From positions 5,595,001-5,659,000 of the forward strand of contig OU015652.1 of the NCBI GenBank assembly GCA_907165275.2: a DNA stretch of 64,000 bases. The letters run 5' to 3'. Shown here piece after piece: positions 11,327 through 21,834 of this stretch. This DNA is from Zygaena filipendulae (Eukaryota > Arthropoda > Insecta > Lepidoptera > Zygaenidae). The position numbers and the translations under genes were made by a program. Position 1 is the first letter of the stretch; each line of letters begins with the position of its first letter. Under the pieces are notes generated by a model. It had not been told where the DNA came from. It saw nothing but the letters and a program-made list of their open reading frames with translations, and did not search any database.

Positions 11327-14300
11327 TTATAATTCGTCCCTGAGCAAAGTATATCTGTTTTTAGAGGGCGCTAGTTTCTTGAAGGTGGACTCGGGCGGCG
11401 TGGTCACCTTGATCTCGTTTACAGACGGCGTCTCAGGCCCGTAGTGGAACTCTCTGTAAATAACAAAAACATTCGTTACTTTAAAAGGCGAAGATTTTTG
11501 CTTCGTATAATTCGTATAATGCGTCATCAGACAAGGTATAAAAATTAAAATTTTATTGAGCACGTCAGTTAAATAGTACAAAAATTATTAATAGACATTT
11601 TTTTTCGAATTATTAAAAAAACACTTAAATAAAACGCATTAAAGTTTAGAAGTGGGAAGTCGCGACGTCATATCTAAATATAAAGTGTACCTAAGTGTGA
11701 CGTCACACGGGATTTCAAATCAATTTATCGCCGTTATTTTTTTGATTACGTAACAAAAGGAAAAATACGTGTCCAATATTTTTTATTAATCTACAAAACG
11801 GACTAAGGTCCGTATTCCTCAAGGAATAGGTTACTCAAGTTATGAATCTAGTTTTAAAACTAATTTCAAGTAAAGCTTTAATTTTAGAACCTTACTTGAA
11901 ACGAGATTCATCAATCAACAATCAGCTGAGTTATTTCCTTATTCTAGAACGACGCTTGAGTACTAATCTATACTCAAGCAAAGATTTGATCCTTTTTACG
12001 TCTGTTATGTCAAGACCACTCAACCGATCAGAATTCAAAATCTCTACTCAAGACTAGTTTCAATTGATTAGAACCAATTAGAGTTCACAATCTCTACTAA
12101 AGACTAATTTCAAGTGATTAGAACTTAAAACGCATTCTATAATAAGATGTACGCTTGAGTGATGATACGGACCTAAAAATTATTTAAGCCCGTATTCCAG
12201 AAGGTGAGTCAGATCACGTTTTACTTGAGATTAGTTTTAAGCTCAGGGGGGCAATTCTCACACATTCGAAGTAGACTCGAACTCGAGATAAAGTTCGAAT
12301 TCGAACATTAAATCGAGATGAAATCAAGTTGAGCAATTCTCGATATGTCGACTTCGACATTTCTCGAATGAAAGCCGTTCGAACTACTTCGACTGGTCGG
12401 AAGCGGTCGAGACGTAAATTTCGAATTCGAATCTTCATAAATGTCCAATAGCGGTGTCGTGTGTGACAGTTTCAGAAGTTTCCTGAAACTGTTTTGGCAT
12501 TTAATAGGTTGTATAAATCGGTCTAGGTTGAATAAATTGGCATTTAATGAGATGTAACTTAATTAGTAAAATGCCAATTAACATTAATTTATTAAACTTG
12601 TCTGATTGCGGCAGTTTTGTTTTAAAAATCTATACTTAATTAAGTAATCATTTAAGTCGACTCTGAGTGCGGCGGTAAGTGGCTTTCCACAGTAATTATG
12701 ATTAATGTATGTAGTGTAAAATATCGATTTATTTTTTATATGTGTATTATATCACCTATTGCTACTTGTATGTACGTATGGCATATGTATGTGTATAAAG
12801 TTGTATTATATTTAGGATATCTAAGTATTAGCGTTGTATTATCCTTGTATAGTATATATGTATAGCTAGGTATTACGTTGTGCACCCAGCACCCGCTTCT
12901 AGTTTCTATTTACAGCTCTCTATCACCTTAAGGTTGCCTTGAAAAGATTGCCTCTAGCAATAAGGCCGCCTTTTGCTCTGTATTTACTTTTTATCTGTCT
13001 TAGTTTTTATTTTCTCTTCTGGGGCAATAAAGCATATTTGATTTGATTTGATTTGATTTTTTTTCTAATAAGGCCACAAAAATCCTTACTATCAGAAATG
13101 CGAATGTGAGTTTATTTGTTTGTTTGTTACGCTTTCACGCCTTAACTACTCAACCGATCATCATGAAATTTTGCATACACATTGTCAGGGGTACAGAAAA
13201 GGACACAGGGTACTTTTTATGCTGCAATTCCTGCGCGAACGTAGTGGTGCTAGTAATCGAATAAGTTGATATGCGACTGTCTCGACCTCGAGTTAGGAAT
13301 AAACTCACATTTGTTCGGTGTAGGTTGAATAAATTATAATGTAGAAGCGTTAGATAATGCAGTTCTGTAGCGCAAATTTAGACTTTATTGAAGCCATTAC
13401 GTTTGAACATGTTCATAAGAACCGAAGTGTATTATTTTAATTTCATATTTTTACAAAACATTTTAGAATGACATAATAATTTTATTTGATCGCCGTACCC
13501 AACACAAAATAATAATTATATAAAAAAAAAGGTTTTTAAGTGGTGTAAGAAATGTTTAATAGGTTCGTTTATAATTAATAGTTGTTCAATATTTTGTAGA
13601 AAATACACATAGTAAGACTTAAATAATCTAAGCAACTTCAGTACACCAAAATAATTATGTTCGTTACACCGTTCGGTTTCGATTTGTTATCAAAATACTA
13701 AAACTTATCGCTTCACACAAGCGACTGTATGAAATTCATTGAAAATAACTGGCAAGTTTGTTCAGTGATACTGTCAGTTGATTCAAGGGGAGGGATTCAA
13801 GCAAGCATCAATATTTTCAAATATACAGTAACAATAAGAAAATAACAAATCTAAAAAAGGCATAAGTATATCTAATTAATTATTTGCTTTGATATTTAAA
13901 TCAAGTAGGTTCTAGAAATATTTAGGTACAGTACATTACAGAAGGTTTAACTTCATGCTTTAAATTACGGTAATTTATATTTAACTAGCTCTTCTCCGCT
14001 CCTTTTTTGTATCCCTGACATGTATGAAAAATTTCATGATGATCGGTTGAGTAGTTAAGGCGTGAAAAGATAACAGATAGTCACATGGATTATAACATTT
14101 AAACTTTGATTTAAATAAAATTATCTCACCTGTGCAGTTTTCCAGAATAAAGATCCTGAAGGAACTGTTTCAGTTTGCCGGGCTTGTCCATGTCCTTGTA
14201 GTCAGGGAAGAGGTACATGTGACGGAACGAGTCTATGGCGATGACCGGCAAGTCCGACACCGACTTGCCCAAATGGTGGAGTGGGTGTTCAAACCGTACA

Positions 14301-16127
14301 CCATCGGCCGTCAAGAAGTTTATGTTTTCTGTGAATACACAAGGTAAATTTATTTCAATTACTACCTCCACCAATACCTAAGGATTTAGTTATTTTTTCT
14401 GCAACAAAATGGTTAAAAATCTACTACCTTTAATCGAGCAATTTATCTATACCTACTAATATTATATAGAGCAAAAGTTTGTGAGTTTGTGACGTTGTAG
14501 GGGCTAATCTCTGGATCTACTGAACCGATTTTGAAAATTATTTCACTTATAGAAAGCTACAGTGATCCTGAGTGTCAAGGGTACTTTTTATATATAACTA
14601 GCTGTGCCCCGCGGTTTCACCCGCGGTAATTTTGGAGTTCCCGCGAGAATTCTGGGATAAAAAGTACTTTATATCCTTCTCTTTACCCCTGACAACGTGC
14701 ATGCCAAATTTCATCCAAATCCGTTCAGCCGTTATTGCGTGATTGAGTAACAAACATCCAAACATCCAAACATCTAAACATCCACACTTTCACATTTATA
14801 ATATTAGTAGGATTATTCACTTTAAAAATACATTAATTAATTAAAATAAAAGTGTTATGTACTGTTTTAGTGATATGTCAATATACAACCCCACTAAGAG
14901 GGTAGTCAGTCTAGTGAGAGTATGGACAATGAACAGAGTGCAATTTCCATCCAGAACCTTGTGAGTAAGACATTATAGTGGCGACGAGCGGAAAAAAGTG
15001 GTAAAAAAGTTGAAATAGTGGTGTATAGTGATATCAAAATATAAATTGCAAAAAATAAAGTAAAAACAACATTAAAAAAAAATGGGAATCAAATTTGGTA
15101 AGTTTGATTTAACACATGGTTCCTGGAAAAACTACATTGAAAGATTCTCATATTGCTTACAAGCAAATGAAATACAGGAAGATGAGAAAAAAAAGGCAAA
15201 TTTGCTTGCGGTTTGTGGCTCTGACTTGTATGATTTGGTTATTTCATTGATTTCACCAGCTCAAGTAAGTGAGGTTACTTTTACCTTCATTAAGTCAAAA
15301 TTAGACAACCACTTTCACCCTACACCATGAGATTGTACAATCATATATTTTTCATAATAGAAATCAGGAAGAGGGGGAGAAAATAAGAGATTATATTGCT
15401 TAATTAAAAAAAACTGAGCATACATTGCAATTTTAATGATTTGAATAGGACACTACGACACAGGTTAGTGTGTGGCATCCGAAATAAAGATATAAAACAG
15501 AACAGAGTGCAATTTCCATCCAGAACCTTGTGAGTAAGACATTATAAAAAGAAACAAAGGGGGCTCCCATACAACAGACATGATTTTTTTTGCCATTTTA
15601 TAGATAATGATACGGAACCCTTCATGCGCGAGCACGACTCGCACTTGGCCGGTGTTTTTTTTCTTTGACTGACTGACGGACTAATTAGAATTTAGATTTT
15701 AATAAACTGGCAACATGCCTATTACTAAATTACGGCTGTTTCATATAATCTTTGAATCTTATTTTTACATTGATAAATATCTTATTATACTCTCAAAAAA
15801 GATTTCACTGATAGTAAAGTATTCATTTGACATTGGATGTAAAGTAAACTACATTAACCGACTATTCAAATTGCTTTATGTGCATTGGTGTGTATACACA
15901 CATAACTAGACAACCAATACAGAGGTTATCTTAAAAATATCTTGTTTTCATCTGCATTATAAAAATCTAAAATATGAATAAAAACTCTTGCCTTTCAGTT
16001 CTGTGAAGCAGGTTTATCTTTCTAACCTAATGTTTGTGAAACATTCAAATAATTACATAACATAGAAAACGTTATCTAATTTGGTGACACACCGAGTGAC
16101 AGAGTCACATAATTCACATGAATAAAT

Positions 16128-16159
<32 letters not shown>

Positions 16160-19100
16160 GCCTTTATTCATTTCTCAGTAATATAGTAACATTTTTTTTT
16201 TTTTTTTTTTTTTATGTGTGTTTTTTATTACTGGGAATCCCTTCTCGGGTGAAGGCCTCCTCCAGTCCCCTCCAAGCTTCGCGGTCTCTTCCCTTCTGTA
16301 TCCACTCTGTGCCTGAATAAATTATAGCATAATTAAATTCAAAGATTTCTAAATACATACGTTTTTCGGATTCCAGTTCCTTTCTGATTATTTCCTTATA
16401 CTTTTTAATGCTTTCAGTATCATCGGGATGGTAAAACAGTATTAAGAATGGTAGACCCTCTTCAGTTAGTTCTTCAGCATTTTCAAATGTTATCTCACGT
16501 ACTAGTGGTATACACTTCTGTTGAACCCAAGTATAGAGTTCGTCAAACACCAACAAGGAACCGCTATATGTTTCATCAGGCTCCACAGATTTCTTCCTGT
16601 CAGTCCGGAACACAACAATTGGTTGGCCTGTAATATCAATGAAATAAATTAAGTAGAGAAAGGTATTCAGTCCCCTTAGCCAGCTTGACTAAAAGCGGCT
16701 ACACACGACCCTAAAATCGGGAGTAATGTTGCCAGGTTGCAAAACTTAATAGCCGGAGAGACCAGCCAGCAAAAAGGTGAACACCCTACATTATTGAGGG
16801 TTACTTATAATCCTCAATAATGTGGGTCTGGCCTTTTTACTCAAATGTCTGGCCAAATTGGCTGATCTGTCCCGCTATTAAGTTTGGTGACCTGGCAACA
16901 TTACTCCCGATATCGCCTCTGATTTTAGGGCCATGTGTAGCCACCCAAGGGGACTTAGTTAAGTAAATACATATACATATATTTATTAAGCACTATGGCT
17001 TATGCTGTCATGCTTTGTAAATTCAATAAATAAATAAGTAAATACCTAACAATCACATATATTAATAGTACATATAATTTATATGCCTATACATTAAATG
17101 CCTGTTTTTTTTTTGTAATAACACCAAATACACTTATATTACCGGGTGGGTGCATTTGTTGTGACGCATCACCAAAGCCTACATGGAAGAGGCACTCGTC
17201 CTTGAGACTGGCTGCTACCCTTCTGAGAGTATCGTACTCTGGCTGATCTCTCCTGTCCATGTAGCCAATTATGTGCCTCTTATCATCACTTAGTTTTTGC
17301 AGTTCTTGCAATGAACCAAATGTGACAATTGAATCTGTTAGTTGTTTCTTGATGAATTCAGCAAATGCCTCAACTGACCGTTGCCCTAAAAGTAAAACAT
17401 TTAAAATTTTATCCCACAATTTCTTTTTATTAATAAATATTTACAATGGGCATGTTGACTAATTTTTATTTTTTAGTCCGTTTTGTAGATTATTAAAAAA
17501 TATTGGACACGTATTTTTTCTTTTTTTATGTAATCATAAAATGATGGCGATATATTGAGTTGAAATTTCGCGTGACGTCACTATTCTGAAAGTTTGTATG
17601 ACGGTTTTAGTGACGTCACGAACCCCTCACCCTAAACTTTAATGCGCTTTATCTCTGTATATTTTAATTTATTTGAAAAAGCAAAAAATACGTGTCTATT
17701 GTTTTTTTATTTTCTAACTGATGGACTAATTAGAACTTTGATTTTCAAAAGTAGTCCACATCCCCATTATTAGAAACAAAAAATATATATACCTCTGTAT
17801 TCTTTTTTAGCAGGTAATCCATTTCGGAACAATTTTAAAGTAGGATACTTGGTTATGTGAAACCTGGTAGCAATTGCACCTTCCTGATCACAGTCAACCT
17901 TGCCCATTACAACTTGTCCAGGGTCATACCCTGCTTTAGTAACTTCATCAGCTGCATCATCAAATATTGGCATCAACATGTTACTAAATCTACACCATTC
18001 AGCATAAAAGTTAATGAACACAATTTCATTTGAAGCTGAAACAAAATAATTCTCCCATTATTAGTCATACTTAGTAGTTAGTTAAAGAACTTTTTAGTGA
18101 CACTTCACCATAATTTATGAAGTTCTAGGTATAATTTCATTTCCTGTGTGTGTATATATAGTATAAAATAATATGTGTGAAGCTTGGTTTCTATAAGATC
18201 AAGTAGGTCTGTAGATAAGTTGTGACATATTATTTTTAAAAAGAAGGTTTTCGTGAGTTTGGGATCACCAAACTTATTCTAAAAATAATTCTACTGATAG
18301 TATTAAGTCACGGTATCCTTGAGTGACATAGAATACTTTCATTGTGACACAGAGTTCCTGCAGGAATTGGCGAGAGTAAAACCACAGGGAATCAGCTGGT
18401 ATACTATACAGTTATAGTTAATTACAGTCAAATCCTTACATAATATATAACAAAGTCCTCTGCTGCACCTGTCTGTTCAGAATAAACTGAAAAACTACTG
18501 AACAGATTTTCATGCAGTTTTTTGACCAAAATATGTGTTTCATGAGGTTTAGGTGTATAATTTGTCAAGGTTTTGTGTAAACAGGTTAAAATATAACAAT
18601 AATTATTGGAAGTGTTCAAAAAAGTACTTTTTTATGTGTTCATGTGTCAACGACACAACCAATCACCACAATTTTTTTTCGGTCAAATTGCAGAAACCAG
18701 CCCCTTAACAAATCCCACCGGGAACAGCTAGTACTAAATAAAATACCTAATAGGCCAAGTACTTAATAGTAGCCCCATTTGTTGCCATGAACTTTAATAA
18801 TAATGTATGTTTTACTTGATCTCCACAACACAAGCTTAGCTATAAGCTAATGTGAGATAAATTAAATCAATGTTAGAAAGAGTTACAAAGTTAGGTTTCA
18901 AACAAACAAGGCTAAGTAAAATCTACAGTTACTTCTAGATTAGATCAATCATGTCTGTAAACGTTCGTATTTTTTTCAAAGAAATATGTCGATAATATTT
19001 ATATTAATACCTATAGCGTCCAAGAACCTACATCGATAGAACAGCAAAAGCCACAGGCAAGGCGCCACGGTAGCAAACGTAACTAAAGCATACAACTTAC

Positions 19101-19344
19101 CTAACACCATATCTAAATTACTTTGTGTAATCTGTACAGCGCCGCTATCGGTAGGGTTGTAAAAACTGTGACAAAGCTGAAACACAACAATTCCCTATTA
19201 ATTAAACACCAATTATGTGTTTAACAACCATGAACATCAACAATTTCATCGATATGTAACCTAAGAGAAACCACCACTTAAGATACTTACTAATACAAAA
19301 ATACATAATTTGTAACTGTAAATGCTGAGAGCATTTGGAGACAT
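11327..19344 (-). CDS. ERP44: ERp44, endoplasmic reticulum resident protein 44 (seven exons, complete)
   Basis: Exons in transcript order: 19344-19291, 19176-19101, 18035-17793, 17385-17143, 16627-16361, 14328-14130, 11453-11327. All junctions are GT/AG and phases agree, giving 402 aa (human about 406). Residues 1 to about 26 form a signal peptide. The first thioredoxin domain holds NFYAEWCRFS with the family's single-cysteine CRFS site (C58-S61), followed by KVDCDQEGAIATRF and KYPTLKLFRNG. Two redox-inactive thioredoxin-like domains follow (IPLVREITFENAEELTEEG; DLPVIAIDSFRHMYLF), then a tail ending YTLLRDEL, with RDEL for retrieval to the ER. In the family, ERp44 cycles between Golgi and ER and binds clients and Ero1/peroxiredoxin-4 through the CRFS cysteine; the His-rich FEHPLHH segment corresponds to its pH-sensing region. 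The start ATG precedes the only hydrophobic leader. Introns are packed with repeats, including a gutted LTR element in intron 6. Confidence 0.95.
11636..11806 (-). repeat. MITE family A (GTGACGTCAC-type), partial copy
   Basis: GCATTAAAGTTTAG, GTGTGACGTCACACG, TATCGCCGTTATTTTTTTG and ACGTGTCCAATATTTTTTA align with fuller copies at 17445-17768, 37625-37912 and 56230-56562. It is interrupted at its right side by the element at 11807-12173. Confidence 0.6.
11807..12173. mobile_element. MITE with GGTCCGTAT ends and TAA target duplication
   Basis: GGTCCGTAT at the left and ATACGGACC at the right, flanked by TAA (11804-11806 and 12174-12176). The interior is made of repeated words (ACTCAAG, ACTAATTTCAAG, GATTAGAAC). 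Inserted into the family A MITE just to its left. A similar end, CCCGTATTCCAGAAGG, restarts at 12189. Confidence 0.5.
12256..12435. repeat. TCGA-rich dispersed repeat
   Basis: CATTCGAAGTAGACTCGAAC, AAGTTCGAATTCGAAC, TATGTCGACTTCGACATTTC and AAAGCCGTTCGAAC recur as the reverse complement at about 31863-31992. The 75-codon ORF here is a consequence of the repeat. Confidence 0.6.
12531..12677. mobile_element. MITE family B (ACTCAGAGTCG ends), partial
   Basis: AAATGCCAATTAACATTAAT, TTGTCTGATTGCGGCAGTTT, and the right terminus GTCGACTCTGAGTGCGGCGG match the right half of the full copy at 35607-35848. The left terminus is missing. Confidence 0.65.
12900..13072 (+). mobile_element. LINE 3' end with (TTGAT)n tail
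   Basis: CACCTTAAGGTTGCCTTG, GCAATAAGGCCGCCTTTTG, then GGGGCAATAAAGCATATTTG (an AATAAA signal) and four TTGAT units. This is the usual 3' untranslated end of a lepidopteran LINE; I know it as associated with RTE-like elements but cannot confirm which. Confidence 0.55.
13083..13252 (+). mobile_element. Helitron-like element, decayed
   Basis: AGAAATGCGAATGTGAG, CTTTCACGCCTTAACTACTC, ATCATGAAATTTTGCATAC, GGACACAGGGTACTTTTTAT and a terminal GCTAG. The GC-rich 3' hairpin is rearranged. Confidence 0.6.
13980..14100 (-). mobile_element. Helitron-like fragment, minus orientation
   Basis: CTAGCTCTTCTCCGC at the start, then CCCTGACATGTATG, ATTTCATGATGATCGGTTGA and TAAGGCGTGAAAAG. The CCGCGG hairpin is lost. 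It lies in ERp44 intron 6. Confidence 0.55.
14445..14813. mobile_element. Two Helitron-like copies meeting end to end at CTAG (14598-14601)
   Basis: 14445-14601 is a diverged plus copy (CTACTAATATTATATAGAGC). 14598-14813 is a near-complete minus copy (CTAGCTGTGCCCCGCGGTTT ... TAATATTAGTAGGA). They share the CTAG junction, as expected of insertion of one at the terminus of the other. Confidence 0.6.
14853..15546 (+). mobile_element. Gutted Ty3/Gypsy-type LTR retrotransposon: short LTRs, primer-binding site and partial gag
   Basis: A TG-starting sequence (14853-14977) ends GAGTAAGACATTATA. A TGGCGACGAGCG primer-binding-like site follows at 14979. An ORF at 15082-15330 has a gag-like matrix/capsid start (WKNYIERFSYCLQ, KANLLAVCGSDLYDLV) and continues in shifted frames as far as RLVCGIRNKDIK. 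The element then jumps straight to a second copy of the LTR end (15500-15546). AAAAG occurs just before 14853 and just after 15546, a plausible 5-bp target duplication. Pol is deleted and gag is broken, so it is inactive. The short LTR recalls the Mag lineage, but that is a guess. In ERp44 intron 6. Confidence 0.7.
15570..15722. repeat. Dispersed repeat ends: ACTCGCACTTGGCCGG block and MITE family A tip
   Basis: GATACGGAACCCTTCATGCG and CGACTCGCACTTGGCCGG form a block I recognise as common in lepidopteran retroposon ends. 15668-15722 (GACGGACTAATTAG ... CAACATGCCTATTA) matches the terminus of MITE family A. Confidence 0.45.
16129..16160. repeat. (ATA)n microsatellite
   Basis: About ten ATA/AAT units, next to the T-rich retroposon tail at 16190. 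Confidence 0.8.
16190..16312 (-). mobile_element. 5'-truncated non-LTR retrotransposon 3' end with poly(A)
   Basis: A run of T (16191-16214) is the poly(A) of a minus-strand insertion. The coding end reads GRDREAWRGLEEAFTREGIP before a stop, which resembles the C-terminal end of lepidopteran LINE ORF2 proteins. It sits 48 bp from ERp44 exon 5 in the intron, which is why an ORF runs from that exon into the element. Confidence 0.6.
16697..16942. mobile_element. Fully self-complementary MITE (GGCTACACA ends)
   Basis: GGCTACACACGACCCTAAAA and GGGAGTAATGTTGCCAGGTT at the left are answered by CCTGGCAACATTACTCCC and TTTTAGGGCCATGTGTAGCC at the right. The centre holds a second stem, ACATTATTGAGG / CCTCAATAATGT. 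No coding capacity. In ERp44 intron 4. Confidence 0.7.
17445..17768 (+). mobile_element. MITE family A, full-length copy
   Basis: Ends AATGGGCATGTTGACTA and TAGTCCACATCCCCATT, which are imperfect inverted repeats. Inside are TTGGACACGTATTTTTTC, TTTCGCGTGACGTCACTA and TTAGTGACGTCACGAAC. In ERp44 intron 3. Other copies lie at 11636, 37625 and 56230. Confidence 0.7.
18435..18733 (+). mobile_element. Helitron-like element, second subfamily
   Basis: CTGTCTGTTCAGAATAAACT, ACAGATTTTCATGCAG, TTTGTCAAGGTTTTGTGTAA and a GGGAACAGCTAG end. The same body occurs at 61988-62312 and inverted at about 48506-48661. In ERp44 intron 2. Confidence 0.6.
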
Positions 19345-19708
19345 TTTAAAATAGTTTAGCAACGTCCTAAATCTCAACAGGAACACAATATTTTTTTTCA
19401 AATTAATCCCTTCAACTAACAGCCGACTTTTTCGTTATGTCTAAAGACCGTCAGCGCCCAGCGGTCAGCCACTGCGACAGTCAGTGTGACCAGATTTAAA
19501 CTAAAAAGTAAAAAAATTTTACTGTGAAGTGTGAACACAAATTAACTAGACTACTGTGAAGGTGAACATTATTGCTTATCTAGCTAGCTGCTCGTCTAAA
19601 ATCTGCTAGAGTCTGCTATTTTTTTTTTTATTTATAATTATATTTAATATTTTATGTATCTTAATTATTATTTAATATGTACGAATTTATACATAATATA
19701 TTTAAAAA
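19345..19708. other. 5' flank of ERP44
   Basis: The putative promoter lies here. A GC-richer patch at 19425-19495 (GACCGTCAGCGCCCAGCGG) is the best candidate for a core region. No TATA box was recognised. Confidence 0.3.
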
Positions 19709-20148
19709 AATGCAAATTTTACTATTGAAAATATTTATTAGTTCTGGTTATATTTTCTTTAAATTTTTTTATAATTATATCAACCTGTATGGACGTGGAG
19801 TCTCAGAGGCTCCGCGCAGTTCTCAAGTTATTTGTTTCACACACTTCCCCTCGCTCTCTGCACCCGAGTGTCTCAGTAGCTTAAGTTTTTGTAGCAAAAT
19901 AAATAATGAGGGAGGAGGTTTCGTCGAATCGCAAAATCGCAAATTTTATTATTGAAAATATTTATTAGTTCTGGTTATATTTTCTTTAAATTTTTTAATA
20001 ATTATATCAACCTGTATGGACGTGGAGTCTCAGAGGCTCCGCGCAGTTCTCAAGTTATTTGTTTCACACACTCCCCTCGCTCCCTGCACCCGAGCAGCTT
20101 AAGTTTTTGTAGCAAAATAAATAATGAGGGAGGAGGTTTCGTCGTTCT
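19709..20148 (+). repeat. Tandem duplication, two units of about 210-230 bp
   Basis: 19709-19937 and 19938-20148 both read from GCAAATTTTA through TGGACGTGGAGTCTCAGAGG, GCGCAGTTCTCAAGTTATTT and AATAATGAGGGAGGAGGTTT. Differences are a few substitutions and a small deletion after CACCCGAG. The two open frames of 85-92 codons arise from the units and have no recognisable domain. Confidence 0.8.
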
Positions 20149-20399
20149 GGATAATCATCGAAATACTGGCTGGAGCCTGTCAGGCTACATGTCCACAGTT
20201 GTGTTATAAAAAATTTTGAGTTTTTGTACCTACTTGTTTTAGATTTTTGTTATGAAAATTGGCAGAAAGTAGTATAGCGAGTTGCTCTAGTTCAAAATAG
20301 CCTCAGAGAAAAATAAATACGACTAGTCTATGTTTCGAAAAAGAATAGCTGAAGTCAATTATAGCTCGAATTTTGAGTAATTTTGCGTAAAGATGTCCA

Positions 20400-20542
20400 G
20401 ATACCACCAGTCAGTGAAGGAACCAAAAGAGCATGTAGAATATGTCCCGCCAAAAAGCACAGAATGACCACTTATGTTTGTGTGGAATGCAGCAAGCCTG
20501 TGAGCCTGCAATATTCTCGTTCTTTGTGCGCTAACTGCCAGT
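20400..20542 (+). pseudogene. C-terminal cysteine-rich remnant of a piggyBac-like transposase
   Basis: In one plus frame: SEGTKRACRICPAKKHRMTT, then YVCVECSKPVSL and SLCANC before a TAA stop. The CxxC...CxxC...CxxC arrangement after a K-R-x-C lead matches the C-terminal zinc-binding domain of piggyBac-type transposases. No DDD catalytic core is open upstream. Assignment rests on the cysteine pattern only. Confidence 0.5.
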
Positions 20543-20650
20543 AATTTACATATATTATGACTGCGGTTAGAATTTTTTATATGTGTTACCAGAAGGAGCC
20601 TTTACGGTTTTTTTTACGTTCGTATATTAAATTACTAGTTAAAAAAGTTT

Positions 20651-21185
20651 TTTTCATTACTCATACTCGGAAAGTAGGTCTGAAGTTGCCTGAGAAGCGG
20701 GTTGAAAGTAACCCTTTTCAGCCCTAGGGAGAATCGCTTTCAACTGACAACAGTCAAATTATTAAAAAAAAAACTAGGTCTATTTTCACATTTCTATTGA
20801 ACCATGTTTCAACTTTCTATACAGCCAGCGCGATGTAAAATTGAAATAACGTAAAGTTTAAGTAGGTATTAATTAAAATAAAATTCACTCACTTTTTCTT
20901 AAGCTAATTCCTATTTATATTTTTAATATTAATTAAAGAAAATATTTTTTTTAGGTCGCCACAGTGTAAATAAAAAATACTGGCTGAATAGCTAGCCGGC
21001 CAAAGAAAAAGAAATAGGTGGGAAAGTGTCAAGCGACTATCCGATCTTCACTCATTTTTTCTTTAGCTAATTCCTATTTTTATTTTGACTTTCCTTGCAT
21101 TCGTAATGAAAAGCACAGTGTTATCCTCGGGAGAAAGACTTACTTTCACCCCTAGGATAACAATGTACTATTTTGTTCTAGTGTT
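20651..21185 (+). repeat. Dispersed repeat D, copy 1, with internal insertion
   Basis: CATTACTCATACTCGGAAAG, GAAGCGGGTTGAAAGTAACC and TTGAACCATGTTTCAAC match 51917-52320 almost base for base. The match is broken at about 20905-21050 by unrelated sequence, then resumes at CTAATTCCTATTTTTATTTT. Contains a GTTATCC...GGATAAC hairpin near 21120-21165. Confidence 0.75.
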
Positions 21186-21548
21186 AGATTTAGTTACTTT
21201 AAAATGTGTCAAAAAGGCAAGTCTGAAAAAGTCTGAAAAAGTGCCATGATAGTTGATTTTTCATGTTTTGTATAATAATTATAACGAAAATTTAATATAA
21301 TTCTTAGTTTATTTTCTCTTTAAAAACCTATATTTCGATATAGATAGGGTTTTCCCGCGGTTCGAAATCAGTTTCTATAAAAAAATTGTATGTGTATATA
21401 GTAACCTGAGAAACTCCACGTCCGCACTAGTATTAAAGATATTTGATGTCCATATTTAACACGTATGACACGTTAATATAATTATTAAAAATGAAAAGAA
21501 AATATGACCAAAAAACTATGCAGAAATTAGAAAATATTATCTACGTAA

Positions 21549-21727
21549 AGATCGTTTTACTTACGAAGACGCGCCCCACCTTTCATGCTAATAATCAATC
21601 ATGCTTTGTATTTGCATGCATTAAAATAAATGAACCAATTAGGAGAAAACTTTAAGATCAAACTGAAAGATGCTCTACTCGGAAAATGGTGGGGTGCACG
21701 TGCGTCTTCGTAAATGAAACGATCTAT
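21549..21727. mobile_element. Small MITE with ACGAAGACGC ends
   Basis: AGATCGTTTTACTTACGAAG and GACGCGCCCCACC at the left face GGTGGGGTGCACGTGCGTC and CTTCGTAAATGAAACGATCT at the right. Noncoding interior; the minus ORF across it is not a gene. Confidence 0.55.
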
Positions 21728-21834
21728 GCAACTCGAAAGAAAATATAGAAGGAATTTCCCTACAATGTATTCGAGAGTTGCTGAGTGTAGTAAGAAAAAT
21801 GCAACTACATAAATGAAACATAGGTAATTTATCA

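Noticed and set aside
14126..14374. Independent 82-aa protein starting upstream of ERp44 exon 6
   Set aside because: Residues before NINFLTADG come from intron read-through; the splice acceptor at 14329-14331 defines the exon.
16208..16360. C-terminal extension of ERp44 exon 5 through WIQKGRDREAWRGLEEAFTR
   Set aside because: The exon ends at a GT donor at 16361 in phase with the next exon; the extension is LINE sequence with a poly(A) tail.
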